Origin: Opitutaceae bacterium
Lineage (GTDB): Bacteria; Verrucomicrobiota; Verrucomicrobiia; Opitutales; Opitutaceae
Length of the DNA: 14,255 nt
Direction: 5' to 3'
NCBI GenBank assembly: GCA_025352845.1
Contig: JANXSC010000009.1
Span: 1 to 14,255 of the forward strand
In this document: piece by piece, positions 1-7,150 of the stretch
Numbering within the stretch: position 1 is the first letter of the stretch
Layout of the letters: every line of letters begins with the position of its first letter
Made by a program: the position numbers and the translations under genes
Notes under the pieces: generated by a model
What the model was told of the DNA's origin: nothing
What the model saw: the letters and a program-made list of their open reading frames with translations, nothing else
Databases searched by the model: none

Positions 1-1063
1 GCCAGGATTTGGCGGGGCTCACGAGGGCGCCGCGGGTGGCGTTGGCGAGCTCCCAGTAGTCGCCGGCCGCGCCGGGATCGCCGCTCAGCATCGGGAAGAG
101 GATTGTGCTGACCGGAATGCGCGGCGGGAGTTGCTTGACGGCGATTTCGAAGAATCGCTGGCGATGTGCTTCCTCGACGTCGCCTTCCATCGGGAGGGAG
201 TCACTGCGGGTCGGCAGGCCGTCGGTGATGAGCACGATGCTGTCGGGCAGGCGCGGGAGGAAGCGCGTGGCGGTGAACGCGCGCTCGAGGTTGGCACCAC
301 CCTTGGGCACGAGGGCATGCAGCTTGGTGATGACTTCGCTCATGGTCTTGCGGTCGCTGGTGCTGAACCACTCGTCGCCGCGTGTGGGAATGATCGGGGT
401 CGTGTCTTCGGCAAAGAGCAAAATTTGGAAATGGGTGTCCGGGGTGAGCGAGGCGAGCATCCACTCCAGCGATTGGATGACGCGCACCCATTTGGGTGCC
501 TCGCGTTTTTTTTCGTCGCTGTCGTCGAGTCGCGCGACGGCAGCATCGATGGTGTCGTCGAGCATCGAGCCGGAGGTGCGCACGAGAAACACCACGAACT
601 CGCCGTGAAGCTTTACGCCCGTGAGATACTGCCGGCGATCGACGTTGGGGATGGGGACCGGCGGGGCGATGTCCTCGGTCGGCAGCGCCTTTTTTTCGCC
701 GAGCAGGGTGTGGAGCGCATCCTTGAGCGCGCCGGTCTGCTGGAGCATGAGCAGAAGTTCGCGCTTGCGGTCGGTGAGCTTGAGCTGGTCCTGCGTGCTC
801 TTGGCGTTGATGTCCTGCAACTCGAGTTGGGCGGCCGCGAGCACGCGGGCGAGGCGATCAAGTTCCTCCTGCGTCATCGAGACTGCGCTCTGGGCCTTGT
901 TCAGTCTGTCCCGCGCGGCGTCAACATCGGCTTTATCGACATCTTTTTTTTGCGAAACGGTGAGAATGAAAACGAGGATGACCGCGCCGAAGCCGCAACA
1001 AATGCAGTCGAGGAAGGCGAGGCTGAAGACCTCGGTCTCGCGGCGCTTGTTGGCGATCGACAT
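1..1063 (-). CDS. Membrane-anchored coiled-coil vWA-domain protein (3' end cut by window)
   Basis: The reading frame is open from ATG at 1063 to the window edge, 354 codons, and probably lacks only a short tail. Residues 13-36 form one transmembrane helix with the segment FSLAFLDCICCGFGAV, in which D19 sits where ExbD proteins carry their proton-binding Asp. Residues 40-125 are charged, heptad-like coiled coil. Residues about 155-350 fit a von Willebrand factor A fold: FLVRTSGSM at 159-167, GGANLERAF at 255-263 and LITDGLPT at 278-285. The metal site (MIDAS) is abnormal: the usual DxSxS begins with R162, and the usual Thr is A257, while S164, S166 and D281 remain. It follows the actin-like gene by 27 bp and shares its operon with an ExbB homologue upstream. 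The inferred role is the ExbD-like partner of that channel with a periplasmic or cytoplasmic vWA head. Domain calls are by eye. The start has no clear Shine-Dalgarno site. Confidence 0.85.
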   Translation of the reverse strand, partial: MSIANKRRETEVFSLAFLDCICCGFGAVILVFILTVSQKKDVDKADVDAARDRLNKAQSAVSMTQEELDRLARVLAAAQLELQDINAKSTQDQLKLTDRKRELLLMLQQTGALKDALHTLLGEKKALPTEDIAPPVPIPNVDRRQYLTGVKLHGEFVVFLVRTSGSMLDDTIDAAVARLDDSDEKKREAPKWVRVIQSLEWMLASLTPDTHFQILLFAEDTTPIIPTRGDEWFSTSDRKTMSEVITKLHALVPKGGANLERAFTATRFLPRLPDSIVLITDGLPTRSDSLPMEGDVEEAHRQRFFEIAVKQLPPRIPVSTILFPMLSGDPGAAGDYWELANATRGALVSPAKSW

Positions 1064-1090
1064 GGCGGGCGGGGCGCGGGGAGCACGCGA

Positions 1091-2593
1091 TTAGTCGTGC
1101 GCGCGGGCGCCGTTGGCGATGCCGCAGTGCGCAAACAGAAAATCCACCGCAGTCGTGCCGCACCGGATGGTCAGGCGATCGCCCGCGTCGATGGCGGTGC
1201 GCGCGGAGGCCGGGGGCACCGTGCCGCCGCCGGAACGGAGGGCGGTGTCGACGAACCAAAGCCGGCCGCCTTCCCGCACCAACGGCACGGTGCAGTCGTC
1301 CGCCGTGCCGAACGAATCGGGCAGGGCGAGATCCGCGCCGACTCCGGGGACGCCGATGGTGAAGCGGTTGGCGGTGCCGAGCGCGGTGCCCACGCCGTCG
1401 AGGATCACGTGGGTCGGCGCGGGGCGGGCCCCGCCGGAGTGGCGGAATTTTTGCAGGCGCGCTTCCCAAGCGGCGGCGGTGGAGCGGCGCGCGAGCGCGA
1501 TCGGGACAGCGGTTTCGACCGGCACGTCGCCCAGATCGGCGGGCAACTTCAGGCGGCTCTCGCCGATTCGCGCCGCGCCGCAGGCGGCCGCACCGGCGGG
1601 CAGGCGGAGAATCCGGTGAAAGCCGGCGGCCCGCAGTTTGGACTCCAGACCCGGCAACCGTCCCGCGCGATCGGTGAGGGCGACCGTGCAGGGCTCGGCC
1701 CCGTGCGGCGAGTGATGGATGAAATTCTGGATGCCCTGCACGAGCGTGGCGACGAAGGCCGCCGCGTCGGTGGCGAGTTGCTCGCGTTTGGCGAGCATCT
1801 CGTAGGTGCGCGTCGCGGTGTTGATCTGGAACCGGTGCTCGGGCGCGGTGTTCAGGAGGAAATCCTTCGTCTGGCGGAAAAACAGTTGCTCGATGCGACC
1901 GTCCTCAAGGATGTCGAAGGCCGTGTGCCGCAGGAAGCGGTTGCCCATCGTCGCGGTGAGGTGCTTGAGCAGTTGCGCGTAGCCGGAATGCGGCAGATGA
2001 ATGAAGTCCCGGCGCTCGAGGTGTTCTTCGGTTCCGACCAAGGTGATGTCCGCGCCTTCGAGGTGCAGGTCGACGACGACGACCGGCAGCGCGGGATTAA
2101 AACCGTGGCCGCGCGGATCGCAGAGCGCGGCGCACGCCATGTCGACGATGCCGGCCAGGGGGAGCTTGAGTTCGCCAGCCATGCCCAGCAGCAGGCCGAT
2201 TTTTTCCTCCTCCGTCGCCGGGTCTTTTAAGTAGGTGCCGGGCACGGCGAGCACGATTTTTTCACTGTGTGCGGCGGTCGAGGCGCGATCCGCGAACTCC
2301 TGGAAAAAATGAAACGCGAGTTCTGAGAATGGCGCCAGTTTGCCCGCGGGTCCGATGGTTGAGGGCTCGTGCGCAAGCCGCGTCCAAAACGTGTGGGCCA
2401 CGCGCCGCGGGTGCACGAACCACTGATCCTCGGCGGCGCGGCCGAAGTGAAATTTCTGTCCGTCGTGGTAGGCGAAACCGGGCCAGTCGATCACGCCGGC
2501 GGCATCGGCCACGGGAAGAGACTGTGCGTCGTGATTGCTGCACGTCGCGGCCAGAAAGGCGGCGTCGCACAGTTCGATTCCGAGGGTGGGCAT
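1091..2593 (-). CDS. Actin/Hsp70-like ATPase-fold protein with C-terminal FHA-like domain
   Basis: This is a 500-residue soluble protein with no signal peptide or membrane helix. The N-terminal ~345 residues resemble the actin/Hsp70 fold: LGIELCDAAFLAA at 4-16 (phosphate-1-like), VLAVPGTY at 114-121, VVVVDLHLEGADITLV at 171-186 (phosphate-2-like) and ALTDRAGRLPGLESKL at 305-320 (adenosine-site-like). The glycines typical of real nucleotide loops are sparse, so ATP binding is uncertain. Residues about 408-488 look like a divergent FHA domain, with the segments GVGADLALPD, GGRLWFVD and AGDRLTIRCG, but the canonical Arg/Ser/His phosphothreonine pocket is not obvious. It lies 18 bp after the ExbB-like gene and 27 bp before the vWA gene, so it is probably co-transcribed. 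Known chaperone DnaK is longer and much better conserved, so this is not DnaK. A scaffold or energy-sensing role in the membrane complex is inference. Confidence 0.75.
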   Translation of the reverse strand: MPTLGIELCDAAFLAATCSNHDAQSLPVADAAGVIDWPGFAYHDGQKFHFGRAAEDQWFVHPRRVAHTFWTRLAHEPSTIGPAGKLAPFSELAFHFFQEFADRASTAAHSEKIVLAVPGTYLKDPATEEEKIGLLLGMAGELKLPLAGIVDMACAALCDPRGHGFNPALPVVVVDLHLEGADITLVGTEEHLERRDFIHLPHSGYAQLLKHLTATMGNRFLRHTAFDILEDGRIEQLFFRQTKDFLLNTAPEHRFQINTATRTYEMLAKREQLATDAAAFVATLVQGIQNFIHHSPHGAEPCTVALTDRAGRLPGLESKLRAAGFHRILRLPAGAAACGAARIGESRLKLPADLGDVPVETAVPIALARRSTAAAWEARLQKFRHSGGARPAPTHVILDGVGTALGTANRFTIGVPGVGADLALPDSFGTADDCTVPLVREGGRLWFVDTALRSGGGTVPPASARTAIDAGDRLTIRCGTTAVDFLFAHCGIANGARAHD

Positions 2594-2611
2594 GAAAGGG
2601 GTGGGGAGTTA

Positions 2612-3472
2612 TCAGACGAGCGTGGCGTGGGCTTCTTCTTTGGTCGGAACCTTCATCACATCGATCAGTTTGTCGCGACAGAACGTCTGCGTCTCGATTA
2701 CGAACGCCTCCTGCCGCGCCTGCACCAAGTGCAGCCAGAACATCAGCACGATACAGAGGGAGAGGCCGACGAAGGTGGAATTAAACGCGAGACCCAGGCC
2801 GCTGGTGACGGCCGAGATGTCGCCGCGAATCGCCTCCTCGGCGGAATTGAGCGACTCGCCAATGCCGCGCACCGTGCCGATAAATCCAATCGCGGGGATC
2901 GCCCACGCGATGTAGCGCACGAGGGAAAGCGAGGAGTCGAGTTCGTCGCCGGCGAGATCGGCGCGCTCGCGGACCGCCGTCGCGGCATCCTGCACGGAAC
3001 TGGTGGCGTGAAAGCGATGGAGCGAGGCGAGGATGCACTCCGGGAGCAGTCGCTCGCTCCATTTCGATTCCCGCTCGATCGTGGTTTTGAGCTCCTTGTA
3101 GCGGTCCAAAGCGTCCTCCGGGATGATGCGCTCGCCGGGTTGCACGCGCACAAAGTCGTGTTTGAAAAGCTGCCGCTCGCGGATGACATGCACGAGTTTG
3201 TAGCCCAGGATGATCATGCCCCAAAAGCAGAAGATGATTTCCCATTTCGGTTCAACATCCTTGATGATCACGCTGATTGGGCGCTCCTTCATTTCGCGGG
3301 AAGTTCCGCCGGCCCCCTGTGCGGCGGCGAGCTTGCGCCTTATCAACGCGTCGTTGGCGCGCGGTGTGATCACATAATGATAAAACGTGTAGGTGCACAC
3401 GACGGCGAAGATGAAGCCGAGCACGGGCACCAACACTTCGAGTGAAAAAATACCCTTGTTGCGCGAAATCAT
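2612..3472 (-). CDS. MotA/TolQ/ExbB-family proton-channel protein
   Basis: The 286-residue protein shows four likely membrane helices: about 11-35, 77-95, 183-202 and 226-250. Its signature AIPAIGFIGTVRGI at 191-204, followed by SGLGLAFNSTFVGL at 224-237, matches the conserved TM3-TM4 core of the MotA/TolQ/ExbB family, whose members form pentameric channels around a dimer of ExbD/TolR/MotB and convert ion flow to mechanical work. Most ExbB proteins have three helices; this one has an extra N-terminal helix and a long cytoplasmic linker (98-182), which is closer to MotA-like or accessory branches. No TonB, TolA or classical ExbD lies nearby. Instead the operon continues with the actin/FHA-like protein and a vWA protein with an ExbD-like helix. 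ATG at 3472 is the first start in the frame; no Shine-Dalgarno sequence is seen. Confidence 0.9.
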   Translation of the reverse strand: MISRNKGIFSLEVLVPVLGFIFAVVCTYTFYHYVITPRANDALIRRKLAAAQGAGGTSREMKERPISVIIKDVEPKWEIIFCFWGMIILGYKLVHVIRERQLFKHDFVRVQPGERIIPEDALDRYKELKTTIERESKWSERLLPECILASLHRFHATSSVQDAATAVRERADLAGDELDSSLSLVRYIAWAIPAIGFIGTVRGIGESLNSAEEAIRGDISAVTSGLGLAFNSTFVGLSLCIVLMFWLHLVQARQEAFVIETQTFCRDKLIDVMKVPTKEEAHATLV

Positions 3473-3513
3473 GGTTGTGGGACTGATTCAGTCTTGGGGA
3501 TCTGGGGGGAAGC

Positions 3514-3543
3514 TCTTTATGCTCTGATTTGGGGGAATTTCAA
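3514..3543 (-). promoter_or_regulatory. Possible sigma-70-like promoter of the ExbB operon
   Basis: On the minus strand TTGAAA (3543-3538) is followed after 18 bp by TAAAGA (3519-3514), 42 bp upstream of the ExbB-like start codon. The -35 match is good and the -10 match is weak. It lies in the divergent region 3473-3647 that also must hold the promoter of the plus-strand lipoprotein. This is pattern matching only. Confidence 0.25.
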
Positions 3544-3647
3544 ACGCGCCGAACAAATTGAGCGCGGGAATGAAAAATTACGTGCTGACGGTTGAATTAA
3601 AAACGAACACTTGTTAGCTAGTGCGAGTCTAAACCTCAGCTTTCCCC

Positions 3648-4310
3648 ATGCCGAACCATTCCTTGAAACCGGAACGCGTCGTATTGCTTCGCAAAATTAC
3701 CGCCTCGGGCTTGGCCGTGATGCTTTTGGTGGGTGCGGGGTGCTCCTCCGGTGTCGCCCCCTCCAGGACGGCCAGTGGTGCCGGCACGGGTGCGGCGATT
3801 GGCGGCTTGGGCGGCGCGGTGGTGGGCAATAACAGCGGCTTGGGCACCGGCACGGGCTTGGCCGCCGGCGCGGCGCTCGGCGCGATCACCGGCGGTATCA
3901 TCGGCATGGTGCAGGACGCCAAGGACCGGAAGGAACAGGATCGGCTGGCGCAGGAACGCGCCTACCAGCAGGAATTGGCGAAGCGCAAGGCGGAGGAAGC
4001 CAAGGTCAAGGCCTCGATGGAAGAGGAGCTGGCCATCGCCGAGGGCTTCCGCATTTCCGATCTCGAACTCAACGACGCGAAGAAGAAACAAGAGTCCACC
4101 TTCGATCGCCTGAAAAAACTCAAGGACGAGCGGTCGGCTGCGCTCGCAAAGAAAAAGGAACTCGACGATGCGCACGACAAGACGCTTTCGGCCGAGGCGG
4201 AAATCGCGCGGCTGGAAGAAGAGCTTGCCCGCCTGAAGGGTGAAGACACGGGGCGAAAAACCGATTCGACGGGCGTGAAGACCGGCTCAGTCGCCAAACC
4301 CGGAATCTAG
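3648..4310 (+). CDS. Glycine-zipper, coiled-coil lipoprotein
   Basis: The 220-residue protein begins with a basic n-region and a hydrophobic stretch ending at C32 (AVMLLVGAGCSS). This looks like a lipoprotein signal, but the lipobox has Gly at -3 rather than Leu, so lipidation is likely rather than certain. Residues about 43-87 are almost only Gly and Ala with GxxxG spacing, a glycine-zipper membrane segment of the kind found in outer-membrane-associated proteins. Residues 88-195 are highly charged (KDRKEQDRLAQ, AEIARLEEELARL) and predicted coiled coil, followed by a polar tail. ATG at 3648 is the only sensible start. The stop is TAG. It is transcribed away from the ExbB operon and is followed 56 bp later by a second lipoprotein in the same direction. 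A role in the cell envelope is inferred; the exact function is not recognised. Confidence 0.8.
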   Translation: MPNHSLKPERVVLLRKITASGLAVMLLVGAGCSSGVAPSRTASGAGTGAAIGGLGGAVVGNNSGLGTGTGLAAGAALGAITGGIIGMVQDAKDRKEQDRLAQERAYQQELAKRKAEEAKVKASMEEELAIAEGFRISDLELNDAKKKQESTFDRLKKLKDERSAALAKKKELDDAHDKTLSAEAEIARLEEELARLKGEDTGRKTDSTGVKTGSVAKPGI

Positions 4311-4366
4311 CCGCCGCAGTTTGCATCGTTGTGTTGCGTGGATTTTCAGCTCAAAACGATGCCCCG

Positions 4367-5140
4367 ATGACACTCGCCGCCCGTTCATCGCTCGCCGGAA
4401 TTTTTCTTTCCACCTCGTTGATCGCTTTGCTGGCCGGGTGTTCGACGGCGTCGCGTTATGAAGTCAAGGTCGACGCCATCTCGAAGCCGTCGCCCGTCGC
4501 AACCCAATCCTACAAGATCAAGAGCAAGGATCCGCGGCTCGGGGAAGAAAACCTGCGCTACCGCGAAGCGGCGGAATATGTGAAGACCGCGCTCTCCGGC
4601 AAAGGCCTCTACGAGGCGGCCTCCGAGGACAAAGCCGACATGATCGTCGAACTCGACTACGGCATGGATGCGCCGCGCACGAAAGCCGAGCGAGTGAGCG
4701 TGCCGGTTTATGCACAGGTCGGCGGTGGCGTGCGCTACGAGTCGGTGCCGGTCACGGATTCGCGCGGCAACACCAGCTTTCGCACGGTCGCTGTTTACGA
4801 ACCGCCGCGCAGCGAACTCGTTTCCTACGACAACGTCGTCCGTCAGGTGAGCATCTACGAGAAATACCTGAAAATCACGGCGCGTGAAAACAAAGCGGCG
4901 AGTGAAGGCCGCCCCCCCGCGGAACTCTGGAGCATCCACGCGAGTGCCGAGGACGAGAGCAAGGACCTCCGAAAATATCTGCCCATCATGGCCTCGGCCA
5001 CGATCGATTACATCGGGCAGGACTCGTCGTCGCAGCAAGTGGTGAAAGTGCGGGCCGACGGACCGGGAGTGGACTTCATCCGCAAAGGGATGAATAATCC
5101 GCCCGAGACTCCGGCGAAGCCGGCTGCCCCGAAGGGCTGA
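4367..5140 (+). CDS. Lipoprotein of unknown function (possibly DUF4136-like)
   Basis: The frame is open from GTG at 4331, but ATG at 4367 is preferred because it places a clean lipoprotein signal at the N-terminus: MTLAARSS, a hydrophobic core, then LLAGC with Cys at residue 25, an orthodox lipobox. The mature protein is about 230 residues of mixed alpha/beta composition, with YREAAEYVKTALSGKGLYEA and DKADMIVELDYGMDAP in the N-terminal half. A conserved-looking residue pattern of this kind (paralogue of a helix then a beta strand with 'aD.iV.l.y') recalls DUF4136-type lipoproteins, but this is a weak resemblance. The C-terminal tail is rich in Pro and Ala. It follows the Gly-zipper lipoprotein by 56 bp, so the two may be co-transcribed. 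It converges with the broken response-regulator gene 31 bp further on, and no clear terminator is seen between them. Confidence 0.75.
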   Translation: MTLAARSSLAGIFLSTSLIALLAGCSTASRYEVKVDAISKPSPVATQSYKIKSKDPRLGEENLRYREAAEYVKTALSGKGLYEAASEDKADMIVELDYGMDAPRTKAERVSVPVYAQVGGGVRYESVPVTDSRGNTSFRTVAVYEPPRSELVSYDNVVRQVSIYEKYLKITARENKAASEGRPPAELWSIHASAEDESKDLRKYLPIMASATIDYIGQDSSSQQVVKVRADGPGVDFIRKGMNNPPETPAKPAAPKG

Positions 5141-5171
5141 GGCCGGCCGGCGCTCGCGTCGATCGGTTCGC

Positions 5172-5814
5172 TCAGGGCTGAATCAGCCCGCGGCGAATCG
5201 CGAAGCGGACGAGATCCGTCTGTGTTTGCAGCCCGAGTTTGCGGAGTAAATTCGTGCGGTGCGTCTCGGCGGTGCGCGGACTGATTAAAAAATTTTCCGC
5301 GATCTCGGGGTTGGTGTGGCCCTCGGAGGCGAGCTGGACGAGCATGCGCTCGCGTTGCGTGAGCGACTGCAACGAATCGGCGTCGTCGGCGGGCTTGGCC
5401 ACGAGCGCGTTGATCGCCCACTCCGAGAGCGTGGCGCTGAGGAAGCGCCGGCCCGCGAACACCCCTTTCGGGGCGTGGGCAATTTCCGCGGATTCGGATG
5501 CCTTCAGAATCTAGGCCGAGGCGCCCGCGCGCAGCGACTCGATGACGTAGGGCTCGTCGCTGTGCATCGACAATACGATTACGCGCGTTTGCGGACTTGT
5601 GGTCCGCACCTGCCGCAGCGTCTTGAGGCCGTGCAGGCGCGGCATGTTGAGGTCGAGGAGGAGAATCTGCGGACGGTGTTTCTCCACGAGCTGCGCGGCG
5701 GCGAGGCCGTCGGCGGCTTCGGCCACTACGCGGCACGCGTTGTTGTTTTCCAAAAATCCCGCGCAACCCGCGGCGGACGATTTCGTGATCATCGGCGATG
5801 ATGGCGGTTGTCAT
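5172..5814 (-). pseudogene. Broken NarL/FixJ-family response regulator (frameshift plus amber stop)
   Basis: Three fragments make one regulator. The first, from ATG at 5814, reads MTTAIIADDHEIVRRGLRGI, the start of a receiver domain with its acidic pair. It goes out of frame at a run of five T (plus-strand A run 5752-5756); removing one T restores RGILENNNACRVVAEAADG. The second carries ILLLDLNMPRLHG with the phospho-accepting Asp and VIVLSMHSDEPYVIESLRAG, and ends at an in-frame TAG (5513-5511), where Tyr or Gln normally precedes ILK. The third runs from there to TGA at 5172 and contains a LuxR-type helix-turn-helix, LTQRERMLVQLASEGHTNPE and SPRTAETHRTNLLRKLGL. The start overlaps the stop of the kinase gene by ATGA, so the pair was translationally coupled. 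Either a true pseudogene or two sequence errors; the neighbouring disruptions favour decay. Confidence 0.85.
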
Positions 5815-6845
5815 GGCAAAAGAGAGGAGGCGGCGTTGAGCAAAAATTCCGCGTGCAAGCGCGTGCCCCGGCCGGCCTGCGAAAAAAGATCGAAGGTTCC
5901 GCCGGCGAGCCGCACGCGCTCGGCGAGGCCGGCCAGTCCGAGGGAATCGCGCCAGCCGAGCGCCGCGGCGGAATCAAACCCGCGGCCGCGATCCGCGATT
6001 TCGACCTGAAGCGCGACGTTGGTGGGCGCTTCCTGCACCATGCGGAAGACTGTGGTCTCCAGTTCCGTGCCGAGGCGGCGCGCGGGCAGAGCGAGCTCGA
6101 GTTCAACGGCGATTCCAGTCTGGTGTTGGAAGAGATTGGTCTGCCACTCGAGCGTGGGCTGCAACCCGAGATCGTCGAGGATGCGGGGGCGGAGCTGCAG
6201 GCTGAGCTCGCGCACGCTGCGCAATAATTCGCTGGTGACGCCGAGGGCGTCGTTGAGCGGCGGGCTGGGCGCGGCGGTGCGCGCGGCCTCGAGTTGGAAG
6301 CGCAGCCCGGTGAGCAACTGCCCGATCTGATCGTGTAGTTCCTGGGCGAGCGTGCGGCGCTCGTCTTCCTGCACGCGCAGGAGCCGGCTCGAGAGGGCGC
6401 GGAGCCGCGCGGGGGTTTCCCCGGCGCGTTGCTCGGCTTCGCGCCGGACGCCCACTTCCACCTCAAGTTCGTGGGTGCGCATGGCGACCTGTTCGGCGAG
6501 CGATCGGTTGAGCGCGGCGAGTTCGTCGGAGAGCCGCGCGCTGAGCCGCTCGGTGTCGGCCCGCTCGAGCGCGTTGTTCAACGAGAAAGCGAGTTCTGTG
6601 AGGCAGTCGCTTCCGGCGATCAGGTAGTCGTGCGCCCCGAGTTTGAAGGCGGCGATGGCGGTCTCCGTCTGACCGGAGCAAGCGATGACGAGAACCGGGA
6701 CACTGGCGTCGAGCGCGCGCAGTTGCCGCAGCGCATCGAGGTGCGCGTCGTGATCCAAATGCGGGCCGAGGATGATGGCGTCGTAGCTGCACTCGGCCGC
6801 CACGACGCGCGCCAGATCCGCCGTGGAGCCCGGCAGGACGCGCAA
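5811..6845 (-). CDS. HisKA_3-type sensor histidine kinase with degenerate receiver, damaged
   Basis: The frame from TTG at 6845 encodes 344 residues, but this start is doubtful: the frame stays open further upstream (to about 6889) and the upstream residues REAIHFFATHAPR look like the first helix of the same receiver. Residues 1-95 are a receiver fold whose phospho-acceptor Asp is replaced by Gly (DAIILGPHL, 22-30). A coiled linker follows to about 150, then the dimerisation helix LLRVQEDERRTLAQELHDQIG with phospho-accepting H171. The ATPase domain has VFRMVQEAPTNVA (N276) and DRGRGFD and GLAGLAERV, but the 20-25 residues that normally separate the N box from the G1 box are missing. Kinase activity is therefore doubtful. 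TGA at 5813-5811 overlaps the ATG of the NarL-type regulator, its expected partner. It could equally be listed as a pseudogene. Confidence 0.7.
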   Translation of the reverse strand: MRVLPGSTADLARVVAAECSYDAIILGPHLDHDAHLDALRQLRALDASVPVLVIACSGQTETAIAAFKLGAHDYLIAGSDCLTELAFSLNNALERADTERLSARLSDELAALNRSLAEQVAMRTHELEVEVGVRREAEQRAGETPARLRALSSRLLRVQEDERRTLAQELHDQIGQLLTGLRFQLEAARTAAPSPPLNDALGVTSELLRSVRELSLQLRPRILDDLGLQPTLEWQTNLFQHQTGIAVELELALPARRLGTELETTVFRMVQEAPTNVALQVEIADRGRGFDSAAALGWRDSLGLAGLAERVRLAGGTFDLFSQAGRGTRLHAEFLLNAASSLLP

Positions 6846-6885
6846 GCGTGGCGCGTGCGTAGCGAAAAAGTGGATCGCCTCGCGG

Positions 6886-7133
6886 CTATTCGGTTTCGGA
6901 GGGATCCATGATCACGGGCGTGGGATCGTTGCGGGCGGTGAGTTCGCCGAGCACCTGCAGGCCGGTGAGGTCAGGCATCATCAGATCGACCATGAGCACG
7001 GCATAGCCGCCGGATTCCATCGCCGGCCCGAGTCCACAATCTCCAGCGCCCAGTCGCCGCCATGGCGCGTGAAGTTGAGCCGAACCATTTCGGCCACCTG
7101 GGGATCGTCTTCGGCGTAGAGCACGCGCATCAT
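6886..7133 (-). pseudogene. Remnant of a CheY-like receiver domain
   Basis: From ATG at 7133 the frame reads MMRVLYAEDDPQVAEMVRL, a textbook beta1-alpha1 of a receiver with its acidic pocket. The frame breaks near 7021-7035 and stops at 6981. In another frame MESGGYAVLMVDLMMPDLTG (from 7020) continues the receiver with phospho-acceptor Asp and reaches NDPTPVIM, the typical beta4 strand. It then passes directly into DPSETE and stops at TAG 6888-6886. A few residues of alpha2 and everything after beta4 are missing. The tail DPSETE looks like the beta1/alpha1 turn of the following kinase's own receiver, and one base removed at the TAG joins it to SREAIHFFATH in the kinase frame. The remnant is best explained as a deletion fusion plus small indels. 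Confidence 0.7.
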
Positions 7134-7150
7134 GCGGCGGGAGAAAATGA

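Noticed and set aside
131..2230. A 699-codon plus-strand open frame
   Set aside because: It runs opposite to the vWA and actin-like genes, has low-complexity Gly/Arg/Glu composition and no recognisable motif, and is explained by GC-rich third positions of the true genes.
5120..5175. GC palindrome GCCGGCCGGC between the lipoprotein and the broken regulator
   Set aside because: It has no loop and no T tract on either strand, so it is not convincing as a terminator.
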